Source: Rufibacter latericius (GTDB lineage: Bacteria; Bacteroidota; Bacteroidia; Cytophagales; Hymenobacteraceae). Taken from it: a stretch of DNA of 64,000 nucleotides. A model generated the notes under the pieces. That model was not told the origin of the DNA and searched no databases. It was given only the letters and a program-made list of their open reading frames with translations. The stretch spans positions 496,001 through 560,000 of the forward strand of contig NZ_RJJD01000003.1 of the NCBI RefSeq assembly GCF_003721515.1, written 5' to 3'. Shown one piece after another: positions 1-7,471 of the stretch; within the stretch, counting starts at the first letter, position 1; every line of letters begins with the position of its first letter. The translations under genes and the position numbers were made by a program.

Positions 1-204
1 AAATTTATTGGAAATCAGCTTTTCGGCTTGTTTCTCGGCATCGGTATCCTGGTCAAAGGAGTAGAGCTGCCCACCCTGCATCTTTTCCAAGATTTGCGCC
101 GAGTGGCCGCCACCGCCAAAGGTGACGTCTACGTAAATACCGCCGGGCTTAATGGCCAACGCATCTACCGATTCCTGCAACAAAACGGGCTGGTGGTACT
201 GCAT
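1..204 (-). CDS. rsmH: 16S rRNA (cytosine(1402)-N4)-methyltransferase RsmH, N-terminal part
   Basis: The frame starts at the ATG complementary to 202-204 and runs off the left edge, so only about 68 N-terminal residues are visible. They contain the RsmH/MraW opening: a YHxPVLLxES motif followed by the SAM-binding segment [11 protein letters not shown]. The enzyme methylates N4 of C1402 in 16S rRNA. The start lies 6 nt after the stop of mraZ, the standard mraZ-rsmH order at the head of the division and cell-wall (dcw) cluster, so the two are surely co-transcribed. Identity is confident; the rest of the protein lies outside the window. Confidence 0.93.
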   Translation of the reverse strand, partial: MQYHQPVLLQESVDALAIKPGGIYVDVTFGGGGHSAQILEKMQGGQLYSFDQDTDAEKQAEKLISNKF

Positions 205-210
205 AGGCGT

Positions 211-678
211 TTATTCTATTGGGGGTAAGCTCGGTTGGTCACCGAGGAACTTCTGCGCCAGTTGCGAGAAATTCTCCTGGTCTTTAATTAAAAATGCGTC
301 GTACTTGTCTGGGTTCCAGATTTCCACTCGGTTTCCGAGGCCCACCACAATGGCGTCTTTCTCAATCTCAGCGTACCGTACCATGGTGCGCGGCAAGATG
401 AAACGTCCGGCGGTATCCAGTTCAATCTCGGTGTTTCCCCGGAAGAAGTTCCGCTGGAAATGCCGGTACTCTTCATTGAACTCGTTCAAGCCTGCTACCT
501 TGTCATAAATCGTTTTCCACTCTGATTTTGGGTACAACACCAGGCAAGGCTCAAACCCGCGGGTTAAAACTACCTGGTTTCCGCACTCATCCGGAAGGTT
601 GGATTTGATTTTGGCAGGTAGCACCAATCTTCCCTTCGGGTCTAGCTTACATTCGTATTCGCCGGAGAGGAAGTTCAT
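211..678 (-). CDS. mraZ: Division/cell wall cluster transcriptional repressor MraZ
   Basis: A 155-residue protein, the usual size for MraZ. It has two SpoVT/AbrB-like half-domains, each with the DxxGR(l/f)xLP motif (starting at Asp13 and Asp88). MraZ proteins form ring-shaped oligomers that bind direct repeats in their own promoter and regulate the dcw cluster. The ATG (676-678) is followed directly by the typical NFLSGEYECKLD opening. It leads the leftward operon with rsmH 6 nt downstream. A promoter and a repeat operator lie just upstream (716-772), so autoregulation is likely here too. Confidence 0.96.
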   Translation of the reverse strand: MNFLSGEYECKLDPKGRLVLPAKIKSNLPDECGNQVVLTRGFEPCLVLYPKSEWKTIYDKVAGLNEFNEEYRHFQRNFFRGNTEIELDTAGRFILPRTMVRYAEIEKDAIVVGLGNRVEIWNPDKYDAFLIKDQENFSQLAQKFLGDQPSLPPIE

Positions 679-715
679 GGTAGTGGATGCAGTGACGACA
701 GTCTTTGGTACAAAA

Positions 716-745
716 CAAAAGTACTAAAGGGGGAGGCAAAGTCAA
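716..745 (-). promoter_or_regulatory. mraZ promoter (Bacteroidota -33/-7 type)
   Basis: On the minus strand TACTTTTG (716-723) matches the Bacteroidota -7 consensus TAnnTTTG exactly. A TTG (743-745) lies 19 nt upstream, the normal spacing to the -33 element. Transcription would start near 709, leaving a leader of about 30 nt before the mraZ ATG. This is motif matching only. Confidence 0.65.
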
Positions 746-772
746 CCACGGTCTCCCACTTTTTCCCACTTT
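745..772 (-). promoter_or_regulatory. Candidate MraZ operator: three 10-bp-spaced repeats
   Basis: On the minus strand AAAGTGGG occurs at 765-772 and 755-762, followed by a weaker ACCGTGGT at 745-752, with an exact 10-bp period. A further AAAGTGGC lies upstream near 829-836. Known MraZ operators are short direct repeats with a GTG or TGGG core at 10-bp spacing in the mraZ promoter. The array touches the -33 element of the predicted promoter, as expected for repression. The function is inferred from family knowledge. Confidence 0.6.
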
Positions 773-940
773 GTGGATAAATCATGGTTATCCACCCCAC
801 TTATGCACATTATCCACATTTTTCCCCGCCACTTTGGGATAAGTTATGGATAACGTTTTCAATATATTTGCTAAATAACACGTGAATACTTACACAACTT
901 ATTCATTCATAAATACTTAACTAATTAAACCACCTTTAAC
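772..940. other. DnaA-box cluster with adjacent AT-rich stretch (candidate oriC)
   Basis: DnaA-box-like 9-mers are packed here: TGTGGATAA at 772-780 (perfect, minus orientation), TTATCCACC at 788-796 (one mismatch), TTATGCACA at 801-809 (fits TTATnCACA), TTATCCACA at 810-818 (perfect, directly abutting the previous one), and TATGGATAA at 846-854 (one mismatch, minus orientation). A very AT-rich stretch follows (about 855-935), as in a duplex-unwinding element. The region lies between divergent mraZ and the + strand gene at 1008. It could be the chromosomal origin, or a DnaA-regulated or DnaA-titrating site. dnaA is not in the window. Confidence 0.5.
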
Positions 941-995
941 GTACTCCCGTAAACACTTGTGGTAAGAAGGTGGAGGAAAGTGGAGCAAAATTCCA

Positions 996-1003
996 TATCT
1001 TTG
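996..1003 (+). promoter_or_regulatory. -7 promoter box before the Cys-rich protein gene
   Basis: TATCTTTG matches TAnnTTTG and ends only 4 nt before the ATG at 1008, so a transcript from it would be nearly leaderless. No convincing -33 element is visible at the usual distance. Confidence 0.4.
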
Positions 1004-1007
1004 CAGT

Positions 1008-1442
1008 ATGAGAGGGAAACTCAGACCAATTGTGCTCTTACTGCTGGCTTTTAGCCTCCTGACAGGTTCTGTTGGGGTGGCGGCGACACAGCGTTTTTGT
1101 GCAATGTTGGGCATGGCTCCTTCTCAGGATGCAGCCCAGAAAATGGAGGAGATGGGCTGTTGCACAGCTAAGAAAAAACCCGCCTGTCCCGAGGGAACAA
1201 CTCAGGTAGACAAGACTCCTTGCTGCTCTGTTTCCACGACCCACCACAAACTGGACGTGCCTTCCACGCTGAAATTCAGCAAGGTGGAGTTTGTGGCGCT
1301 TCTACCCGCGCTAACCTCGGTTTTCCTTCTTCCGCCAGTAGCCACGGCTACCGTGGAAGGTTCCTGGCCGTATTACTCTGATACCTCGCCACCTCGGGCG
1401 GGCCGAGACCTGCTGCATCATCTGCACATCCTGAACATTTAG
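1008..1442 (+). CDS. Secreted Cys-rich HYC_CC_PP-like protein
   Basis: A 144-residue protein with an N-terminal signal peptide (hydrophobic residues 6-26). Two vicinal cysteine pairs follow (CC near residues 51-52 and 71-72), then a C-terminal hydrophobic stretch with a PP motif. This matches the layout of the small Bacteroidota family called HYC_CC_PP, found beside metal-related TonB receptors. The biochemical role is not established; the Cys pairs suggest metal or thiol chemistry in the periplasm. It leads a three-gene set with the TonB receptor (84 nt downstream) and an HMA-domain protein. A small hairpin (stem GCCGAAGC, 1463-1489) lies between it and the receptor. Confidence 0.7.
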   Translation: MRGKLRPIVLLLLAFSLLTGSVGVAATQRFCAMLGMAPSQDAAQKMEEMGCCTAKKKPACPEGTTQVDKTPCCSVSTTHHKLDVPSTLKFSKVEFVALLPALTSVFLLPPVATATVEGSWPYYSDTSPPRAGRDLLHHLHILNI

Positions 1443-1525
1443 GTCTTTCATCTCTTCGCGCCGCCGAAGCCGGTTTTCTGTGCTTCGGCCCCAGAACAGA
1501 TGTTATACTTAAATGAAACCAACTC

Positions 1526-3748
1526 ATGTTATATTCTAAACGTCAGGTATTTTTAACCTTGACTTTATTAGGGCTCCTGCTCCCCTTTCTGGGAACAGCC
1601 CAATCACTTGCCGGCCGTGTAATTGATGCGGCGAACTCCACTCCACTTATAGGTGCTTCCGTTATCTGGTTAGGAACCGATAAAGCGACCAGCACCGATG
1701 CCAACGGCCATTTCACGCTTGCTGCGGCTCCTAACGGTGAAACCGCGGTCCTGATTTCCTACATCGGCTACAAACCAGACACGGTACAGGTGCAGGGCCG
1801 CCCTCATATAGTAGTGCAGTTGCGGTCTACAACTGCTATTCAGGAAGTGACCATTACCGGCAAGCAAGACCGCTACTCGGCCATGACACCCACCAACTCA
1901 CAGGTCATTACCGCTAAAGATTTAACCAAATCAGCGTGCTGTAACCTGGCCGAGAGCTTTGAAACGAACGCTTCGGTGGAGGTTTCTACCTCAGATGCCG
2001 TTTCCGGCGCGAAGCAGATTCAGATGCTGGGCCTGGACGGTGCTTACACATTGATGACGACTGACAACGTGCCCGCCCTACGCGGTTTGGCCACGCCGTA
2101 CCGCCTGAACTACTTGTCTGGTACCTACATAGACGCCATTGACATCATCAAAGGCACCGGCTCGGTGTTGAATGGCTATGAGTCTATTTCTGGCCAGGTG
2201 AACGTGCGGTTAAAAGACCCTGAGAAAACGGATAGGCTGTTTGTGAACCTTTACGGCAACAGCCTGGCCAAGTGGGATGCCAACGTAAACACCTCGTTCA
2301 CCCTCACGCCCAAACTGAGCACCGTGCTCATGCTGCACACCGACCAGCTCAGCAACCGGGTAGACAACAACAATGACGGCTTCCTTGACCTTCCCCTGGG
2401 CAAGCACTATAACGTGTTCAACAAGTGGAAATTCAATACTGGCAAACAATGGGTAGCTGAAGTTGGAGTTCAGGCGTTGCGCGAAACCAGAGTCGGAGGT
2501 CAAGTTGGCTACCGTTCCGGCATGCCGCAGGAAGAAGGAAGCTTCTATGGCACTGAGTCGGAGACGGACCGGTTCAGTGGCTTCTCCAAGACGTCTTACA
2601 CCTTCAAGAACAAGCCGTACCAGAGCATCGGGTTGATCTTATCTGGTGCCCGGCACGACTTTGACTCGCATTATGGTAGCAGATTCTATAAAGGCTACCA
2701 GAACAGCGGCTTGGCGAACCTGATTTTCCAGTCCGCGTTCGGGAACACTGCTCACACCTACAAAACCGGATTGAGCTATCAGTACGAAGACTATTTTGAA
2801 AATCTGGCTGGTCAGAGACTGAAACGTCAGGAGCGGGTGCCGGGCGCCTTTTTCGAGTACATTTACCAAAACAGCACCAATCTGACCTTGGTAGGTGGCG
2901 TGAGGGCTGACCATCACAACCTATACGGTTGGGTGTACACGCCGCGTTTAAACGTGAAATATGACTTCAACCCAAACTCTATTCTCCGTTTAGCGGCTGG
3001 CAAAGGCTTTAGGGTTGCCAACCCCATTGCCGAGAACGTGGCTTCCCTTATCAGCAACCGGGCGTTCTATTTCCAGAGCAACCTGCAGCCGGAGAAAGCC
3101 TGGAACCTGGGCGGAAGCTTCACGCAGTACTTTGAGGTGGGCGAGCGTAAGGGTGCCTTCATCACTGATTATTATTACACCACCTTCCAGAACCAGATTG
3201 TGCCGGACATGTATAGCAGCCCTTTCCAGGTAGCGTTCACGAACCTGAACGGACGGTCGTTCTCTAAAAGCTTCCAGGCCGAAGTGCAGTATGAGCTCAC
3301 CTCCATGCTGGACGTGAAAGCGGCCTATAAGTACTTTGACGTGCGCACCACTTACAACGGCGAGTTGCTCCAGCGCCCGTTCATCCCCAACCACCGTGCT
3401 TTCCTGAACCTGGGCTTCGCAACGCCTTTTGATAAATGGCGCGCTGATTTAACGGCCCAGTGGTTCGGGAAGAGACTGGTTCCCTCCATGGACCATGACA
3501 TGAACCAGCACGAAACCTCTATTATAACGCGAACTGTTAGCCCTTACGCGGTGTTTAATGGACAGATTACCCGGGCATTCAAACGTTGGGAAGTGTACGT
3601 AGGCGGCGAGAACCTGCTAGATTACAAACAAAAAAAACCGATTATGGCCGCTGACCGACCCTTCAGCCAGGACTTTGATGCCAGCATGGTGTGGGCGCCG
3701 GTGATTGGCCGTGTGATTTACGCCGGAATGCGGTTTACTTTGAAGTAA
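1526..3748 (+). CDS. TonB-dependent receptor, probably metal-related
   Basis: A 740-residue outer-membrane receptor. A signal peptide (residues 1-25) is followed by a carboxypeptidase-regulatory-like beta-sandwich domain (about 28-110), a plug domain and a C-terminal beta-barrel ending in an aromatic/basic strand. The plug includes an early CC pair (KSACCNLAESFE), seen in receptors next to heavy-metal proteins. Such receptors take up scarce ligands across the outer membrane using TonB energy. The flanking Cys-rich protein and HMA protein point to copper or another soft metal, or a metal complex, as substrate; this is inferred from neighbours. The ATG at 1526 directly precedes the signal peptide. 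Confidence 0.88.
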   Translation: MLYSKRQVFLTLTLLGLLLPFLGTAQSLAGRVIDAANSTPLIGASVIWLGTDKATSTDANGHFTLAAAPNGETAVLISYIGYKPDTVQVQGRPHIVVQLRSTTAIQEVTITGKQDRYSAMTPTNSQVITAKDLTKSACCNLAESFETNASVEVSTSDAVSGAKQIQMLGLDGAYTLMTTDNVPALRGLATPYRLNYLSGTYIDAIDIIKGTGSVLNGYESISGQVNVRLKDPEKTDRLFVNLYGNSLAKWDANVNTSFTLTPKLSTVLMLHTDQLSNRVDNNNDGFLDLPLGKHYNVFNKWKFNTGKQWVAEVGVQALRETRVGGQVGYRSGMPQEEGSFYGTESETDRFSGFSKTSYTFKNKPYQSIGLILSGARHDFDSHYGSRFYKGYQNSGLANLIFQSAFGNTAHTYKTGLSYQYEDYFENLAGQRLKRQERVPGAFFEYIYQNSTNLTLVGGVRADHHNLYGWVYTPRLNVKYDFNPNSILRLAAGKGFRVANPIAENVASLISNRAFYFQSNLQPEKAWNLGGSFTQYFEVGERKGAFITDYYYTTFQNQIVPDMYSSPFQVAFTNLNGRSFSKSFQAEVQYELTSMLDVKAAYKYFDVRTTYNGELLQRPFIPNHRAFLNLGFATPFDKWRADLTAQWFGKRLVPSMDHDMNQHETSIITRTVSPYAVFNGQITRAFKRWEVYVGGENLLDYKQKKPIMAADRPFSQDFDASMVWAPVIGRVIYAGMRFTLK

Positions 3749-3792
3749 TTGCTAATTGTTTGTTCTAAGTACCCAGAAAACAATTAACAATT
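3747..3792 (+). terminator. Stem-loop after the TonB receptor
   Basis: An AT-rich inverted repeat starts at the receptor stop codon: arms 3747-3761 and 3778-3792 pair in 14 of 15 positions around a 16-nt loop. There is no T-run afterwards, so it may attenuate rather than fully terminate, or protect the upstream mRNA end. Confidence 0.4.
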
Positions 3793-3806
3793 CACCATCA
3801 AGTCCA

Positions 3807-3840
3807 TTTTTGGCCTGATTTTGGTAAAACAACGGATAAT
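3807..3840. repeat. Dispersed quasi-palindromic module, copy before the HMA gene
   Basis: A copy of the recurrent intergenic module TTTnGG-n5-TTTT-n3-AAAA-n5-CC-AAA. Here TTTTTGGCCTGATTTTG is followed by GTAAAACAACGGATAA. It ends 51 nt before the HMA ATG. The right arm is imperfect. Confidence 0.4.
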
Positions 3841-3891
3841 CTCCTAAGTAAGAATTTTTGTCTTTTAAATCATAACTCTAAACTATTAACC

Positions 3892-4242
3892 ATGAAAACC
3901 CTTAAAATCTGGCTGTTTTCTTTAGTACTTACCGGTTTGGCTACTGTTGGCTTCGCGCAAGGCGGCAAGAAAGGCGAAGAAGTGAAAATCAAAACCTCGG
4001 CGGTGTGCGACATGTGCAAAGCCACCCTGGAAAAAGGCTTGGCCTATGAGAAAGGCGTCAACAAAGCCACGCTGGATGTAGAGTCTAAGATTTTAACCGT
4101 GTCGTATAACGGAGAGAAAACATCTCTAGATAAAATCAAGAAAGCTGTGAATGAGCTGGGCTACGATGCCGATGACACCAAGGCAGCTTCCCGCGCCTAT
4201 GACCGTCTGGATGCCTGCTGCAAAAAAGACGCTGTTCACTAA
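3892..4242 (+). CDS. Secreted heavy-metal-associated (HMA) domain protein
   Basis: A 116-residue protein with a signal peptide (residues 1-22) and one HMA/MerP-like ferredoxin fold whose metal motif is CDMC (Cys39, Cys42), a variant of the usual MxCxxC. A second Cys pair lies near the C-terminus (DACCKKD). HMA domains bind Cu(I), Hg(II) or similar ions through the CxxC pair. Its location after the TonB receptor suggests a periplasmic metal carrier or scavenger for that system. A strong terminator follows directly, closing the set. Which metal it binds cannot be read from the sequence. Confidence 0.85.
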   Translation: MKTLKIWLFSLVLTGLATVGFAQGGKKGEEVKIKTSAVCDMCKATLEKGLAYEKGVNKATLDVESKILTVSYNGEKTSLDKIKKAVNELGYDADDTKAASRAYDRLDACCKKDAVH

Positions 4243-4249
4243 GCATCAA

Positions 4250-4303
4250 TTCCTATAAACAGAAAAGCCTGCCTATATGAGCAGGCTTTTCTGTTTATAG
4301 GAA
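4250..4303 (+). terminator. Strong terminator after the HMA gene
   Basis: A perfect 23-bp inverted repeat (arms 4250-4272 and 4281-4303) with an 8-nt loop, starting 7 nt after the stop. T- and A-rich segments within the arms (CAGGCTTTTCTG) make it a plausible terminator on both strands. Confidence 0.8.
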
Positions 4304-4462
4304 TTTCTTCTAATCACTTTTTCAAAGTGGGAAACAAACGCAAGGGAACAGGGTTGTTTTCCTCCTTTTCTAGAGCCTAGTTCTTTCCTTCTATCTGAAA
4401 AACACCCTACCTTTAACCGCTCACCAACGATGGCTTGAGTCAAACGCCAAATCATCCACTCC

Positions 4463-6337
4463 ATGAAATCCGCGAAATACCTCCTATTCCTCGCGTTATC
4501 CGTTCATAGCACCTTTGCCCTCGCCCAACAGCAACTGCCCATGCCCCGCAACATCGCTGCGGCTTACCAGAAAGGCACCCGCAGCCTGGACGGCTCGCCC
4601 GGCAAAAGCTATTGGCAAAATACCGCCGATTATACCATCAAGATTGATTTCGACCCGTTTTCCCGAAAATTGGCCGGAACCGTAGACATTGACTACACTA
4701 ACAACAGTCCTGATACGCTCAAGCAGATTGTCTTCAAGTTGTACCCAAACTATTACCAAAAAGGAGCTCCCCGGGCCAATACCATAGCGCCCGAAGATGT
4801 AAGCGAAGGTGTGCAGATTGAGCGGTTCAGCGTGAACCAGGAAGCTCAGGACGTACAGAAACTCCGCATTGACGCCACCAACCTCACCCTCCGCGTCAAA
4901 CCCATTCCGCCCAAGCAAAAAGCCAAGTTATCCATCGCCTACCACTACATCCTGAATGCCGGCTCACACATGCGCACCGGGCAGGTAGACTCGCTTGGCG
5001 CGGCGTTTGTGGCCTACTTCTTCCCACGCATTGCCGTGTATGACGACGTGGACGGCTGGAACCGTATTCCGTACCTCGGCCCGGCCGAGTTCTACAATGA
5101 TTTTTGTTCCTTCAACACCGAGATCACCGTCCCTAAGAACTTCGTGGTGTGGGCCACCGGTGATTTGAAAAACGCCTCCCAAGTGCTCTCCAGGAAACAC
5201 GCCAAGCGCCTGGAAGATGCCGAGAAGAAGGACGCCATCATCGCTATTATTGACAAAAACGACCTGAAGCGCCAGGACATCACCGCCCAAAATGCCCGCA
5301 ACACCTGGAAATTCTCGGCTGAGAACGTGGTGGATTTTGCGTTCGCCACCTCAGACCATTACCTCTGGAACTCCAGCAGTCTGGTAGTGGACCCTAAGAC
5401 CAAACGACGCACCCGCGTAGACGTAGCCTATAATCCCGAGCACCACGATTTTGAGGAAGTCATCCACTTCTCCCGCAAAACCGTGGAAGCCATGAGCTAT
5501 ACCTTCCCCAAGTGGCCTTTCCCCTACTCCCACGAGACCGTGTTCGACGGGTTAGACCAGATGGAATACCCCATGATGGTGAACGACAACCCCGTGAAAA
5601 CCCGCGAAGACGCCATCACCCTCACTGACCACGAAATCTTCCACACCATGTTCCCGTTCTACATGGGCACGAACGAAACCAAGTACGGCTGGATGGACGA
5701 AGGCTGGGCTACCATAGGCGAATGGATTATCTCCTCCATCATTGAACCCAAGCTGGTAGATGATTACGGCGTGCTGCCCTACGCCCAAATGGCTGCTACC
5801 GAAGCTGACATGCCCATTATGACCTTGACCACGCAACAGAACGGCGCCCCTTTCTTCTTGAACTCCTACCCCAAACCAGCGCTTGGCTACCTCTATGTAA
5901 AACAGATGCTGGGTGATGAACTGTTCACCAAGGCCCTGCACCACTACATTGCGCAATGGAACGGCAAACACCCCCTCCCTTGGGACTTCTTCAATGCCAT
6001 GAACACCGGCGCAGGCCGCAACCTCAACTGGTTCTGGAAACGCTGGTTCTTTGACGAAGGCTACCCAGATCTGGCCATCGGCAACGTGCAGCAACAAGGC
6101 GGCCAGTACCAAGTCACCGTAGAGGCCAAAGGCACCAAACCCGTCCCGGTAGAACTGGTAGTCACCTACGCCGATAATAGCACTTCCAACATCACGCGCA
6201 ACGTGTCTGTCTGGGAAACCGGCAACACCACGGTTCAAGTTGATTTCAAACCTGCCAAAGCCGTAAAGAAACTAGAGTTGAAAGGCACCTATGTACCTGA
6301 TTCTAATCCCGGCGACAATGTGTATTTGGTGAAGTAA
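4463..6337 (+). CDS. M1 family (gluzincin) metallopeptidase
   Basis: A 624-residue exported protein with a signal peptide (residues 1-22) and an M1-like catalytic domain. The zinc motif HEIFH spans residues 390-394 and the third ligand is Glu413, exactly the HExxH-x18-E spacing. A substrate-binding segment resembling GAMEN (LDQMEYP) lies about 30 residues upstream of the zinc motif. M1 enzymes are aminopeptidases; exported Bacteroidota members trim peptides in the periplasm. The C-terminal part looks like a beta-sandwich. It is a single-gene unit between two terminators. The catalytic class is confident; the substrate is unknown. Confidence 0.9.
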   Translation: MKSAKYLLFLALSVHSTFALAQQQLPMPRNIAAAYQKGTRSLDGSPGKSYWQNTADYTIKIDFDPFSRKLAGTVDIDYTNNSPDTLKQIVFKLYPNYYQKGAPRANTIAPEDVSEGVQIERFSVNQEAQDVQKLRIDATNLTLRVKPIPPKQKAKLSIAYHYILNAGSHMRTGQVDSLGAAFVAYFFPRIAVYDDVDGWNRIPYLGPAEFYNDFCSFNTEITVPKNFVVWATGDLKNASQVLSRKHAKRLEDAEKKDAIIAIIDKNDLKRQDITAQNARNTWKFSAENVVDFAFATSDHYLWNSSSLVVDPKTKRRTRVDVAYNPEHHDFEEVIHFSRKTVEAMSYTFPKWPFPYSHETVFDGLDQMEYPMMVNDNPVKTREDAITLTDHEIFHTMFPFYMGTNETKYGWMDEGWATIGEWIISSIIEPKLVDDYGVLPYAQMAATEADMPIMTLTTQQNGAPFFLNSYPKPALGYLYVKQMLGDELFTKALHHYIAQWNGKHPLPWDFFNAMNTGAGRNLNWFWKRWFFDEGYPDLAIGNVQQQGGQYQVTVEAKGTKPVPVELVVTYADNSTSNITRNVSVWETGNTTVQVDFKPAKAVKKLELKGTYVPDSNPGDNVYLVK

Positions 6338-6533
6338 GGCTAAGATTACCTACAACTTCTGTAAGCAACTTCCACATCACCATCAATGCCATCTAAAGGA
6401 CTTTGTGGGCGAACTAATTAGGCGCTTAACCAACACTACTACCGTTCGCTGACAAGATCTTTCCAAAATGACTAAGAAGAGATGCGGGTCAGTTGTACTT
6501 ACTAGATTGGATTGGTATGATTATTAAACAAAA

Positions 6534-6573
6534 AAGCTGCTTAAAGAGACATGTAGTTCCCTTTGAGCAGCTT
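6534..6573 (+). terminator. Terminator between the M1 peptidase and crtW (convergent)
   Basis: Arms 6534-6546 and 6561-6573 (AAGCTGCTTAAAG / CTTTGAGCAGCTT) pair over 13 positions with one G-T, around a 14-nt loop. A T-rich tract follows on the + strand, and an A-rich stretch before it serves the minus strand. Confidence 0.65.
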
Positions 6574-6576
6574 CCC

Positions 6577-6612
6577 TTTTTACGCTAATTTTCCTAAAAC
6601 ACGCTTAAAACC
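6577..6612. repeat. Dispersed quasi-palindromic module, copy at the 3' end of crtW
   Basis: TTTTTACGCTAATTTTCC then TAAAACACGCTTAAAACC. The spacing of T- and A-tracts fits the module but the GG/CC pair is degenerate. It ends 1 nt before the crtW stop codon on the other strand. Confidence 0.3.
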
Positions 6613-6613
6613 A

Positions 6614-7318
6614 CTAACGCCCTTTTACCAACCTATCTTTCTCCTGGTAGAGCTTCCACCAAGGCAGATAAGGTTTATCATGGTGTTCATAGTGGTACCC
6701 AAAAAAATAGCAGCTGATAAAGGCCCACAAATGATTACGGTTCTGGGTAGAGGATCTATGCCGATTGTCATGGTCGTGCTCTCCCCGGTGCGGCAGGTAC
6801 GTCCCGAAGTAGAATAACTGGAAGGTAGCCAGAACTGAGGGGACCATCCAAAACAGGATAATGTTTTCAATAGGGAACCAGAGTTGCAGCAAATGGTAAG
6901 TTGCCGCCATGAGCAGGACTTGTACAACGGTTATATATTGCTTCGCGAAACTGAAAAACCAAAGGAAGAAGTTTCCGCCGCGGTAATCGGGGTCTTGGTC
7001 AGTGGCTACGTGCTTGTGGTGCAGGTGGTGTTTGGGGTACAGGCGGCCGTAATAATTGTAAGCAAACAAACCGGCGCAAATGGTACCGATGAAGGTATTC
7101 AGGTTCTTGTTGCCGGGCGCTACTACCCCGTGCATGGCATCATGGGCAGTAATGAAAAGTCCGGTGTAAAGATGTGTCATCACCAATACTGCCAAATAAG
7201 TAAGGGGTGATTTGAAAGAAACATTCCAGTGCAGGAGAAACCAAAGCACACTGAACCATGCCACCAAGATGGCACAGGCAATGATGATTCCGGTATGTTT
7301 TTGGAAAACTTGCTTCAA
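6614..7318 (-). CDS. crtW: Beta-carotene ketolase CrtW-type fatty acid desaturase-like enzyme
   Basis: A 234-residue membrane di-iron oxygenase with His-box motifs HDAMHG, HHLHHKH and, near the C-terminus, HYEHHDKPYLPWW, the hallmark of CrtW ketolases. Several membrane segments alternate with these boxes. CrtW adds 4-keto groups to beta-ionone rings. Together with crtB, crtI and crtZ nearby this predicts a keto-hydroxy carotenoid such as a flexixanthin- or astaxanthin-type pigment; the product is inferred. The only start with the correct N-terminus is TTG (7316-7318); an in-frame TAG lies just upstream and no ATG occurs before residue 47. It lies downstream of ispH. Confidence 0.85.
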   Translation of the reverse strand: MKQVFQKHTGIIIACAILVAWFSVLWFLLHWNVSFKSPLTYLAVLVMTHLYTGLFITAHDAMHGVVAPGNKNLNTFIGTICAGLFAYNYYGRLYPKHHLHHKHVATDQDPDYRGGNFFLWFFSFAKQYITVVQVLLMAATYHLLQLWFPIENIILFWMVPSVLATFQLFYFGTYLPHRGEHDHDNRHRSSTQNRNHLWAFISCYFFGYHYEHHDKPYLPWWKLYQEKDRLVKGR

Positions 7319-7422
7319 AACAGATGTCTGCTGGTTGTTCTACTTATACGAAGATACCTTGTTTTGCTAATAAAGAGACAAAGAACTAACACGGTATGAA
7401 GCCTTCTTAGGAAAGCAATGCG

Positions 7423-7458
7423 GTTTTAAGGGCACTTTCTACAAATTACCTTCAAAGC
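7423..7458. repeat. Dispersed quasi-palindromic module, copy downstream of ispH
   Basis: GTTTTAAGGGCACTTTC then TACAAATTACCTTCAAAG. The AAGG/CCTT pair and T/A tracts fit the module; the inner tracts are reduced. It lies 14 nt beyond the ispH stop. Confidence 0.35.
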
Positions 7459-7471
7459 ACCAGTTCCTTCT

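Noticed and set aside
5552-6238. Long antisense open frame opposite the M1 peptidase gene
   Set aside because: The sense strand encodes a complete peptidase with all zinc ligands; the antisense translation has no family features.
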